Source: Bacteroidota bacterium
GTDB taxonomy: Bacteria > Bacteroidota > Bacteroidia > B-17B0 > Aurantibacillaceae
DNA length: 64,000 bases
Direction: 5' to 3'
NCBI GenBank assembly: GCA_018267655.1
Contig: JAFDYB010000083.1
Coordinates: 1-64,000, forward strand
Below the pieces are notes generated by a model, which saw nothing but the letters and a program-made list of their open reading frames with translations, made no database searches and was not told the origin of the DNA. A program made the translations under genes and the position numbers. This document shows, piece after piece, positions 17,657-27,900 of the stretch. Position 1 is the stretch's first letter. Every line of letters starts with the position of its first letter.

Positions 17657-18409
17657 TTATTTACGAAGCACCGTAGTTGAATTGGCTTGCATTAAAGGCA
17701 TAATTATAATATCATTTATGTTTACATGCTTTGGCCTTGTGGCAATCCAGTAAATAGTTTCTGCAATATCATCAGGTTTAAGTGGTTCAATTCCTTCATA
17801 AACTTTTTTTGCTCTATCAGTATCTCCTTCAAATCTCACAATACTAAATTCCGTTTCAACCATACCCGGGTTTATAGATGACACTTTAATACCATGTGGT
17901 AATAAATCAATTCGCATACTTTTATTGAGAGCATCTACAGCGTGTTTGGTAGCACAATATACATTCCCGTTAGCGTAAGCTTCTTTGCCCGCAATAGACC
18001 CTATGTTTATAATATGCCCACTATTTTGCTCAATCATTAAATTAGACACTAAACGCGTAATGTATAAAAGCCCCTTAATATTCGTGTCAATCATTTGCTC
18101 CCAATGATTAATTTTACCTGATTGTATGGAGGATAAGCCTGCTGCTAAACCTGCATTGTTTATAAGTATGTCTATTTTTTTCTGCTCACTGTTAAGCGAA
18201 TTAATTGCTTGCTCAACTTCATTTGCATTGCGTATATCAAAACACAATGTGCAAACAGTAATTCTGAATTCTTTTTCTAGTTTTTCTTTTAGTGTTTGCA
18301 GCCGCTCTACACGGCGACCGGTAATTATAAGATTATAACCATTTTTTGCAAATAAAAATGCTGAACTTCGACCAATTCCTGATGTCGCTCCGGTTATTAA
18401 AATAGTCAT
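17657..18409 (-). CDS. Short-chain dehydrogenase/reductase (YdfG-like)
   Basis: Classical SDR of 250 aa. The NAD(P) site is TGATSGIG (residues 6-13) followed by GRRVERL, which favours NADP. NNAG is near 87-90, the catalytic Ser lies in NIGSIAG, and the Tyr/Lys pair lies in YCATKHA; PGMVETEF follows. The overall layout matches YdfG, which oxidises L-allo-threonine/3-hydroxy acids and reduces malonic semialdehyde. The start overlaps the permease stop by 4 bases (ATGA), so the two are translationally coupled; an amino-acid-derived substrate is plausible. Confidence 0.88.
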   Translation of the reverse strand: MTILITGATSGIGRSSAFLFAKNGYNLIITGRRVERLQTLKEKLEKEFRITVCTLCFDIRNANEVEQAINSLNSEQKKIDILINNAGLAAGLSSIQSGKINHWEQMIDTNIKGLLYITRLVSNLMIEQNSGHIINIGSIAGKEAYANGNVYCATKHAVDALNKSMRIDLLPHGIKVSSINPGMVETEFSIVRFEGDTDRAKKVYEGIEPLKPDDIAETIYWIATRPKHVNINDIIIMPLMQANSTTVLRK

Positions 18410-20139
18410 AATGCGTTTTCTTGTTTAGTTCTTAATTTTGAGTGTTTGTATCCGTATATAAAATATACCGCCAGGCCTATTAAAACCCAGGCGCTAAAGT
18501 AAATCCAGTTTTTATATCCTAATTGCGACAGCATATAAAAACAACACAATAAACCTAACGAAGGAATTAATGAGAAGCTGTATTTAAAGGCCATTACTGA
18601 AAAAATCCCAAATCCTAAAATAAAAATATATACAGGAAGTTTAGTTAGAAAAGCGTGTGCCGATTCAAATTTTAAATAATAATCAAAAGTTCGCTTATCA
18701 AAAAAATAAAATAAACAGATAGTTATGATAAAAATGGCAGGCAATATGTATTTTGAGTTAATGTATGGTGTTTTAAATTTTGGCTTTGGCGCATTTTTGT
18801 CAAGGCTTAATTTTATCACCCCTCCGCAAACTAAAATAAACGCAAATAAGGTGCCGGCAGAACACATATCGGTTACCATATTTATGTCAACAAAAAATAT
18901 AGGAAGCGCTACTAATATACCCGTAAAAATGGTTGAAAATGAAGGTGTTTTGTAAACAGGGTGAATTTTAGAAAATGCTTTTGGAAGCAATCCATCACGG
19001 CTCATACTCATCCAAATGCGTGGCTGTCCTATTTGAAATACCAGCATAACACTAGCCATTGCTATAACGGCACTAAAAGCAATAACGCCACTTAGCCACT
19101 TTAAATTTTTTATTTTTTCAAAAACATACGCTAAAGGATCACCAACTGCTAATTCAGAGTAGTTTACAATACCCGTAATAACTAAAGCTATAGCTACATA
19201 CAGCACTGTGCAAATTATTATAGAGTACATTATACCTTTAGGTAAATCGCGCTGTGGATTTTTACACTCCTCTGCAGTTGTACTAATTGCATCAAAGCCA
19301 ATATATGCAAAAAATACAGCGCTTACTCCTTTTAACAAGCCCGCTATTTTATTTGGAAAAAAAGGATTCCAATTTTTTGTATCAATGTAAAATGCACCAA
19401 CAAAAATAACAAGCAATACTATAGCAAGTTTAACTAATACCATAGCATTACCGGCATTTTTACTTTCTTTTATTCCGCGGTAAACAAGTATTGTGATTAA
19501 TAAATTAATTATTAATGCAGGCAAATCAAAAATAATTCTCATTCCCATTAATTTTGGAGCATTGCCATAAGCAATAAAACCTTCGATGTACTGAGCCGTT
19601 GAGGCATCTACTTTTAAAGTTTCAAAAGGTACGCCGGCAATTAATAAACCGTATATTTTTTCATAACTGCTGTGTGCCGTAAAATAATCTGTTCTAAGCC
19701 ACTCTTGCACTTCGTATGGCGTTAAATTACCTACGAGCGAAGTAAAATAATCGCTCCAACTTATAGCAACTGTAACATTTCCAATAGCATATTCCATAAT
19801 AAGTGCCCAACCTATTATCCAAGCAAACAACTCCCCAAAGGCAACGTAGCTATATGTGTATGCACTGCCACTTACCGGAATTAATGATGCAAATTCAGCA
19901 TAAGCAAATGCCGCAAAACTGCATGCTAAAGCAGTAAAAATAAATAGAAATATAACCCCGGGTCCCCCATCTGCACTGGCTTTTCCAATAGTTGAAAAAA
20001 TTCCTGCTCCAACTATTGCCGCAATACCTAAAGCGGTAAGGTCTTTAACACCAAGATGTTTTGCTAAACCACCATGCAGCTGTTCTTGCTCGGCATTTTG
20101 CAATATGTTTGAAATACTTTTTTTTCTGAATACACTCAT
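18406..20139 (-). CDS. APC-family amino acid permease
   Basis: Membrane transporter of 577 aa with 12-14 hydrophobic segments. The APC signature GIAAIVGAGIFSTIGKAS is in TM1 (about residues 37-54), GSAYTYSYVAFGE in TM3, and the conserved FFAYIGFDAISTTAEE at about residues 275-290 is characteristic of the cationic amino acid transporter (CAT/YfnA) subgroup. The substrate is probably a basic or neutral amino acid. It is first in an operon with the SDR and barrel genes. Near-consensus -7 TATATTCG lies at 20168-20161 on the minus strand. Confidence 0.9.
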   Translation of the reverse strand: MSVFRKKSISNILQNAEQEQLHGGLAKHLGVKDLTALGIAAIVGAGIFSTIGKASADGGPGVIFLFIFTALACSFAAFAYAEFASLIPVSGSAYTYSYVAFGELFAWIIGWALIMEYAIGNVTVAISWSDYFTSLVGNLTPYEVQEWLRTDYFTAHSSYEKIYGLLIAGVPFETLKVDASTAQYIEGFIAYGNAPKLMGMRIIFDLPALIINLLITILVYRGIKESKNAGNAMVLVKLAIVLLVIFVGAFYIDTKNWNPFFPNKIAGLLKGVSAVFFAYIGFDAISTTAEECKNPQRDLPKGIMYSIIICTVLYVAIALVITGIVNYSELAVGDPLAYVFEKIKNLKWLSGVIAFSAVIAMASVMLVFQIGQPRIWMSMSRDGLLPKAFSKIHPVYKTPSFSTIFTGILVALPIFFVDINMVTDMCSAGTLFAFILVCGGVIKLSLDKNAPKPKFKTPYINSKYILPAIFIITICLFYFFDKRTFDYYLKFESAHAFLTKLPVYIFILGFGIFSVMAFKYSFSLIPSLGLLCCFYMLSQLGYKNWIYFSAWVLIGLAVYFIYGYKHSKLRTKQENAL

Positions 20140-20413
20140 TTGATGAAAAAACTAAATATACGAATATAGTAATTATGCCAAAAATAAACTGTAAACCTAA
20201 AGTTTCTTTTCATTTAAAACAAGCAATACCACTCTTTAAATGAGTAGATACTGATGAATTAAGCAAACAATAACAAAACACGTTTAAAATTATTCTTTCT
20301 TTTAGCTTAGTTTAAAAATCAACTCCGTGCTTTTTAAACATAAAAACATTTGCAATGATATTGTTAAACAAGATTTTGAGAATATTTAATTTTTATAAAA
20401 CACAAATAGTTCT

Positions 20414-20421
20414 TAGATTTG
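20414..20421 (+). promoter_or_regulatory. -7 element for the aspartate aminotransferase gene
   Basis: TAGATTTG fits TAnnTTTG and lies 16 bases before the ATG at 20438. The preceding 298-bp gap from 20140 shows no ORF, hairpin or other element that I can support. A -33 TTG at proper spacing is not evident. Confidence 0.5.
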
Positions 20422-20437
20422 TTGTAAACAAAATGTT

Positions 20438-21640
20438 ATGAACTATTTATCCAATCGTGTTAATGCAGTATCAGAGTCGCAAACAATTGCCATGGCGCGT
20501 AAAAGTCGCGAGCTTAAATCGCAAGGAATTGATATTATTAGTTTGAGTTTGGGTGAGCCTGATTTTGCAACACCTCAAATAATTAAAGAAGCTGCAAAAA
20601 ATGCAATAGATAATAATTTTAGTTACTATACACATGTAAGCGGGTATGTTGAATTACGCGAGGCTATTTGCAATAAATTTAAACGCGATAATAATTTAAC
20701 TTACACCCCCGACCAAATAGTTGTTAGCACCGGAGCAAAACAAAGTATTGCAAATGCCGTACTGTGTTTAGTTAATGAGGGAGATGAGGTAATTGTGCCT
20801 GCTCCTTTTTGGGTTAGTTATTTAGAAATACTTAAACTGGCCGGAGGCCTGCCTAAAATTATTGAAACAACTATTGATCAAAATTTTAAAATAAGCCCTA
20901 CTCAATTACAAGCGGCAATTACCCCTAAAACTAAATTAATTATAATGAGTACTCCCTGTAACCCAACGGGTAGCGTGTACTCAAAAGAAGAATTAAAAGC
21001 CTTAGCTGATGTACTAGAAAAACATCCATCTGTTTTTGTTATTAGCGACGAAATTTATGAACACATCAACTTTTGTGGGGGGCATCAAAGTTTTGCCCAA
21101 TTTGAGTCTATATACGACAGAGTAATTACAATAAATGGTGTTAGTAAAGGCTTTGCCATGACTGGTTGGCGTGGTGGAATTTTAGCAGCCAACAAAACAA
21201 TTGCCCAAGCTTGCGATAAAATACAAGGGCAGTTTACATCAGCAACCTCAAGCATAACTCAAAAAGCTATGCATAAGGCTATGGAACTTGATTTTGAAAC
21301 CTATATAAAACCTATGCGCGATCAATTTTTAAAACGACGCGATTTAGTATTAGGTTTAATGAAGAATATTAAAGGCTTAAAGTGCAACCAACCACAAGGA
21401 GCGTTTTATGTTTATCCTGACATAAGCTATTTTTTTGGTAAAAGTGCACAAGGTTTTACGATAAAAAACGGCACAGACCTTACTTTTTACTTGCTTGATA
21501 AAGCACATGTGGCTTTAGTACCGGGTGCAGCATTTGGGAGCGACAATTACATTCGTTTAAGTTATGCAACCAGCGAAGAAAATTTAATTAAAGCCATTGA
21601 AAGAATTAAAAATGCACTTGACGCATTAAGTTTTGGCTAG
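20438..21640 (+). CDS. Aspartate aminotransferase-type class I PLP enzyme
   Basis: Fold-type I aminotransferase of 400 aa, cytoplasmic. Visible features are SLGEPDFATP near the N-terminus, STGAKQSIANA (PLP phosphate binding), MSTPCNPTGSVYS (Asn binding the PLP ring), SDEIYEHI (Asp/Tyr), the Schiff-base Lys in VSKGFAMTGWRGG (about K237), and a C-terminal YIRLSYATS with the Arg that binds the substrate carboxylate. This is the AspC subgroup Ib layout (aspartate/glutamate:2-oxoacid). Single-gene unit with its own promoter. Confidence 0.92.
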   Translation: MNYLSNRVNAVSESQTIAMARKSRELKSQGIDIISLSLGEPDFATPQIIKEAAKNAIDNNFSYYTHVSGYVELREAICNKFKRDNNLTYTPDQIVVSTGAKQSIANAVLCLVNEGDEVIVPAPFWVSYLEILKLAGGLPKIIETTIDQNFKISPTQLQAAITPKTKLIIMSTPCNPTGSVYSKEELKALADVLEKHPSVFVISDEIYEHINFCGGHQSFAQFESIYDRVITINGVSKGFAMTGWRGGILAANKTIAQACDKIQGQFTSATSSITQKAMHKAMELDFETYIKPMRDQFLKRRDLVLGLMKNIKGLKCNQPQGAFYVYPDISYFFGKSAQGFTIKNGTDLTFYLLDKAHVALVPGAAFGSDNYIRLSYATSEENLIKAIERIKNALDALSFG

Positions 21641-21809
21641 CCGGTCTCATTCTGAAAAAAGTTTACGCTTTTCAATGTCATTTTCGGTGTCCGCTAATAA
21701 TTACTCTAAAGGTATACAAGCAAGCGCAGGCGAGTTTAGATGGCTCTCTGCTTTTACTTACAAAATATTTGTTTAAAGATATTAGACTAATTATTTATTC
21801 ACATTGGTA

Positions 21810-21845
21810 TAATGTCCAAGTTATCAAACAGATAGCCTAAATGTT
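21810..21845 (-). repeat. 36-bp repeat, right (inverted) copy
   Basis: Reverse complement of bases 1-36 with one mismatch. Read on the minus strand it encodes the same HLGYLFDNLDI fragment of the recombinase tail, but a stop codon follows four codons later and another lies six codons upstream. It is therefore a non-functional fragment. Confidence 0.85.
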
Positions 21846-21961
21846 GTACAGCGGACAATTAGCAAAAATCAATAACCTAAAAAATGCTGCCTGAGATTAA
21901 CAAAAAGTTGTCCAATAAAAGATTGCAATTCTATTAGCGGCTTTAGGTCAACTAAAAATCA

Positions 21962-21977
21962 CCTGCACAAAGGCAGG
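21962..21977 (-). terminator. Possible terminator of the alpha-2-macroglobulin gene
   Basis: On the minus strand cctgc and gcagg pair over a 6-base loop, followed by TGATTTTTAG. It lies 22 bases after the stop codon. The stem is short, so this is tentative. Confidence 0.35.
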
Positions 21978-21998
21978 GACTTCAATTTACATTTTGTA

Positions 21999-24900
21999 TT
22001 ATTTCTCAACTACAACTTTAATACCTTCGCTGTGTGCTGTAAATTCAGGCGCATACATACATTGTATGCTACTTATACCATTACTAAAATTGCCCTTTTG
22101 AGCCGCATTAAGTTTATATTCAAAAACATAAACACCTTTGCGTAAATAAGAAATGAAAAAGTTGGTTGAGGCATCGCGTGTTGATTGGTAATATCCAAGT
22201 CCATCTTGCCAATGGTAAGCGCTTAAAGTGCTAACTGGTTCAAAACCACTTGCACGCATGTCTTTCAAATGAACGTACTCCATATCCCTATCTGTTCTTA
22301 GCTCAATTCTTACCACTACTTTATCGCCTAATTTTATTTTACTTGTATTGGTTACAGGAGTAATTACAGGGCCACTTGCAGTATTTTTTTCAATAAATAA
22401 TTTTTTGCTCAATTTTAAAGGAGTTTCATGTTGGGTAATTTTATCTAACTGCTCAAAATATTGCCAATAAACACTTCCCCAACTTACACCGGCATCTTTT
22501 TTCACAACCTTTACATTACCCATCTCAGGCTTAATATCTGAACCTGAATATGATTTTTTAAAATAGCCGGTACCGGGTTCTACAAAAATATCTTTATCAT
22601 TTTTAGGATCAATTTTAATGTTGCCTAAATTTATTTCAACATTTGGCTCAGTGCTTAACCAATCTGTTCCTCTATTTAATAATGCGTAAACAGCTTCGGC
22701 AGTTGCTTTAGTGGTGCCCCAATTTTGGGTTTGCTTACTTTTAATGAGCCATGTTTTTAAATCATCAACTGCTTTAGTGTCATTGCTAATTTCATCAAAC
22801 GCCTCAATCATTAAGGCCTGAGTTTCAATAGGAGCTTGGTACCAATAATACCCGGCATAATTCTCTTTCCAATACATTCCCATTTCATCTTCATTTTTCG
22901 AATTTTCTTTAAGTGATTTTAAAATATCGTGCGCTGTTTTCACATCTTCAAATCTGTTTAACGCCAAAGCAATCATGCCTTGCATATAACGACTATTTTG
23001 TAGCCAATATTGCTGAGCTTGTGATTTAAAATAATTAAAAGCCTCTTTGTAAGTTGATTTTATCTCATTTGTTTTTACAAAATAACTACGCATGTATAAA
23101 TATTGAACGTGCATATAGCTCAAATGATTTTTTTTCAAATAATCTTTATCCGATTGTTTAATTTCTTCAAAATCTTTTTTAATTGAGTAATCGCAAAATT
23201 TAATTGCATTTTGTATCATGCTATTTACAACATAATCATCTTTTTTAATAACATTCATTTTTTGTAAGTGTGCAAAACCTGTTGCTATGTATTGTGTAAT
23301 ATACCAATCAGAAGGGCCGCCTTTAAACCAAGGCCAAGAACCGGAGCTTGTTTGCGCCTGCTTTAATTTTGCTATGCATGAGTTCATTTCAGAAGACATT
23401 TTATTTAAATCAAACAATAACCCTACTCGCTTTTTATTTTCCGATTCATTTTTAGATTGCAATACCCAAGGTGTTTCTTCTAAAAGCAAAGATTTTAGCT
23501 CTTGATTTTTTTCGAGGTTTGACATAAACGATTCTTTACTGTTCTGTTTCCATACATCGAATATTTGTTTGATTTTTGGTTTAGAATTTACAATAAAGCT
23601 GGCTAATGAATTTGCATAATAACGCGAAAATGTTTGTTCATTACACTCGTAAGGATACTCAATTAAATACGGCAGGCTTTGAATAGCATACCAAGCCGGA
23701 TTAGCTGTAAACTCTAATGTATAAGCGTGATTTTTTAATGTGTTTGAATTATTGTTTTGACTAATAAACTTTGTAAACTTAAATTCCTTTGTTTGATTAC
23801 CTCTAATTGGCAAAGGCATACTTTCTGTTACTAGCATGCGGTTTGTTAATACTGGCAACACCATTTCTTCTCCATCTGAAAAATTTGATGCGCTTGCAGT
23901 TATCTTGTATCTAATTGCTTGATAAGCTTCTGGTATTGTTAACTCCCATTCAACTGAAGTACTTAGTTTTTTATTTACAGAAAAATTTAATGCTGCAGGT
24001 GTGCCGCTTAAAACCTGAGTTGTAATTTCCTTATCAGTTAAGGCATCATAAATTTTTATTTGAGCTGTTCCGCTTAAATCTTTATCAGATACATTTACTA
24101 TTTTTGAAATAAAAATTAATTTATCATTTTCTCTAAAAAATCTTGGGGGATTGGGTTGAAGCATTAAATCTTTTTGTGTAACTATTTCTTTAAGCGTACT
24201 ACCAAAACACAAATCTTTAGTTGTTGCTAAACTCATAAACTTCCATTTTGTTAAGCTTTCAGGGACAGTGAACTTAACAAGTATTTCGCCTTTATCATTT
24301 GTACGCAATTCGGGATAAAAAAAGGCAGTTTCATTAAAGTTTTTACGGGTAGGAACAACTGTATTTTCTTGTGTATCAGCTTGTGAGGGTGATTCTTCTA
24401 AATATTTTTCAGCCATTCCAGCAGCTGTAGGAGGGGGTGCAGAAAGATTTCCTGTAAAAGTTTCGGTCTTTTCTTTCATTTCCATTGGGGCTAATTTATC
24501 TTTATCCTTTTTAGCACTACCCATTCTACTCGCCCTACTTCGTACCGCGTGCTTTGCAGGAGCTTCGTCGTCTCCATAATAATAATTATCCCACCAATAT
24601 GCGCCAAACCAATTTAACTCATCGTAATTATAGTTTTCTGTTGGTTTATAGTTGCTCGAAAAAGAATTTAAAACTGTTGCATAACTAAGTTGATTCTCAT
24701 AAAACTCCCAACTAAATTTCGGATAAAATGTATTGTAAGGATTAAAATTAAATCCATGCGGCTTAATTGCATCAAGACTTGCATCGTACATTGAGGCTAA
24801 CATTTCTGCGGCAACTTTATCACCTTTTTTATTTTTAATAGTCAGTGTCCATTCTTCATTTTGACCTGGCAATAATTTATTTCTAAAACTGGCAAACTCA

Positions 24901-27900
24901 ACATCTAGCTCTTTGTTTGAATATGGAACTGTAATATATTTTGAATTTATGTATGTGCGGCCTTTTTTAATAAAAGCAAAATTAACTTGCATTCCACCTC
25001 TGTCGCTTTCGTTTACATCTATTTCAAATGGCTTTGTAGTAGTTGTTGTAAAAGACAGCATGGTGTTTTTTTGCTTTTCAATTTCGTAAATTACGTTTAC
25101 ATTTTGGTACGCTGATGTTAAGTAAACTTTAGCTTTCTCTCCCGGCTCAACAATTGAGTTTGATATAAAGCTCCATGCTGCATTTTGGGTTGGTGATTTT
25201 GCTTCTTCAGGATTAAAAATAGTTATATAGTTTTGTGATTTTACTTCAACCCCATCGGCATCTTTTGTATAACATTCAAATATATATTGCCCTGATTTAA
25301 TATTTTTAAATTCATTCCAAATTATATTTTTATCTTTTTTGGTGTCAAAATTTTTTGTAAAAATCACATTCCCTTTAGTCCATTTATAGATATTTAACTC
25401 TTCTTCATATTGATCATCGGGGAATAATTTATAAAATTCTTCTCGCGAGTACTGGTGCTTGTCGGGCGTATCCCATAAGCGCGATCTAAATGTTTTAATT
25501 GGTTGGTTAAGTGCAATAAGTGTTGCTTTACCAAAAGCAGGCTCATCAATACCATTTAAATTTTTAGCATAAATTGAAACTTCAGGTAAATTATTTGTAA
25601 TAATGGTTTCGGGTAAATTAGTACTAAGTTCAATACGATTGTAACCTACTCTAAAATAAGTTTGGGCGCTTTGCGTTTCACCATTTATATCTGTTACATC
25701 GGCAATTATTTTAAAGGTGTAAATTGGGTTATCGGTTTTTAAAGCGGTAATATCTGGCAAGGCAGAAAACTTGATAAAGTACTCTCCATTTTCATTTGTA
25801 ATGACATTACCATTTGTAATTTCTACACTTGAGGTTTTACTATAACGTGGCCTGTACCAATACCACCAATAGGGGTAATTAATTTCGCGAACAACTCTGT
25901 ATTTCACAGATGCGCCGTCAATCATATTACCAGCAAAAGCTTTAGCAATACCTTTAACTGTTACAGCTTCATTTAATTTATAGTTTCCTTTTAATGTGTC
26001 AAAAAAAGTTTCGAATTTTGGTCGCTTGTATTCTTCAACCGAAATATTTACGCTACCTCCATCACTTACAACAATTTGCATAACACCTGTAAGCACACCT
26101 TGTGGGGCAATAAAGGTGCCATTAAATGTTCCATAATCGTTACTTACAACTTTTTGTTCAGAAACGAGTTGATGGTTGACATCGTAAAATTGAACCATTG
26201 CAGGTGTATTACTTAAAATTTTTGGGGTTTTATCTGCATCGTATTGAAGCATTATTCCTTTATAGTAAATAGTTTGGCCCGAGCGGTAAATGCTTCTATC
26301 GGTAAACAAATGTGTTATAGTTCTAGCATTGTTTTGAGGGTAATAATATTCATATAAACTTTCGTTTGTAAAAAAAGAGTCGTTCCCTTTTTTTATTTCA
26401 ATAAAATAATTGTAAGAAGTTTCTTTACCTGGACCTTGAATATTTACGAAGCCATTAGCATTTGTTGTGTAATAATTTCCTTTTACAAAATCATAACGGT
26501 TTTTACTGTAATTATATTTCAACCACCATACTTGAACAGCACAATTTGCTTCAAAGCTCCCTGTATTTCTGTTAAGTGCATACACGTTGTAGGTGTTATT
26601 TTCCTGTCGCTTATAAATGCAGCTTAAATCAGTTACATTAAATTTTTGAAAAGAAATTATGTTTTTACTATTTGAAAAATTAGAATTTAATGATGCTATA
26701 ATGTAATAATGACCTACATTTAAAGGAGGTATTTTTAGCTCAACTGAATGAGTATTATAGTCATTATCTAAGGGTAAGTTATAATCAAACGTTATGGCAG
26801 TGGGAAGCGAATTTAGTTTAGCAGTAGCCTTATCGTTGTCGTATTCATAAATACGGTTATTTTGATCAAAATAATTCGATTTTACAATTTTAAAATACAC
26901 TTTTTCAACATTTTTATACTTTAAAAGAATTAAATTATTTTTATTAAAATCATTATAATTTTCAGCATCTATGTTAATTTCTTTTTGTGTAATAGTTTCT
27001 ATTAAGTTAAAAGCTAAATCAGCACCATTTGAATTAGGATAATTTCTAATTATTTCGTTACACAATTGAAGTGCTGTTTTTTTATAATGTTTATATTTTT
27101 CGGTTTCAGATTGATGCGGGTTAAATGATATACTTTGTTTAAAATACCAATTAGCCATTTCAAAATGAATTTCGGCAACACGTTTATTTGATTCAAAATG
27201 TTTTAATAACCATTTAAGTGAATTAAAGTAAAGGCTGTCTTTATTAGGATTTTGCGCATTATTGTAAACGTAATTTAATCTATTTAAATCCATATCAAGT
27301 ATGGCATCGTTATTTTTAATTTGAATATTATACGCATACACATCTTGCATTAATCGGAAAGCAAAATATTTTAATTCTAAACTATCGCTTGGCGCCTCTA
27401 TCTTATAATCAATAAATTTTGTATAAGGGAGTAAATACTCATCAGCATTAAAATTGAATTGGCTTGCCGCTTTTGTAACATCGGCTTCAGAGTTTTTAAA
27501 AAAATCAATTGCTCTATGCGCTAAAAAATGGTATAAAGTAGGACGCCAGGCTCTTGTGATTTTATTGTTTTTATTTATTATTAAATCAAAATCTTCGATT
27601 TTAATTTCTTTAAGCGATTGTGCATTAATTAAAGAAGCTTTATAATTATTGATACATGCATTAATTATCTTTTTTAAATCATACGTAGCAACATCGTTCG
27701 AGTCAAAATTTACAGTTTCTGAACGATTATAAAACTTCCAGCGGTTTTGTGAATAATAATTCCAGTACGCCTGCGCCAACATACTATGCAGCAATGATTT
27801 TAGCACTCCGCTTGAGTTTAAACACTCTTTATTTAAGTTATTTATATTTTTTTCGGTGCTATTTTCTTCCTTAAATTGAGCGTATTTAATTTTAAAAATA

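Larger units (their letters stand above)
21641..21998. other. 358-bp gap with mobile-element relic
   Basis: No ORF or RNA gene is supported here. The gap holds the inverted copy of the left-edge repeat (21810-21845) and, near 21962-21977, a hairpin that could terminate the alpha-2-macroglobulin transcript. Elements tgtccgct (about 21699) and agcggaca (about 21851) are complementary and could be remnants of an element's ends. Confidence 0.5.

Noticed and set aside
20140..20437. Riboswitch or small RNA upstream of the aminotransferase gene
   Set aside because: No stable GC-containing stem or known motif could be found, only a -7 box near the start.
1..21845. The 36-bp inverted pair as terminal repeats of one composite transposon
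   Set aside because: The enclosed genes are ordinary chromosomal genes (histidine kinase, trmH, sigma factor, aspartate aminotransferase), no transposase is inside, and the repeat is a coding fragment rather than an insertion-sequence end.
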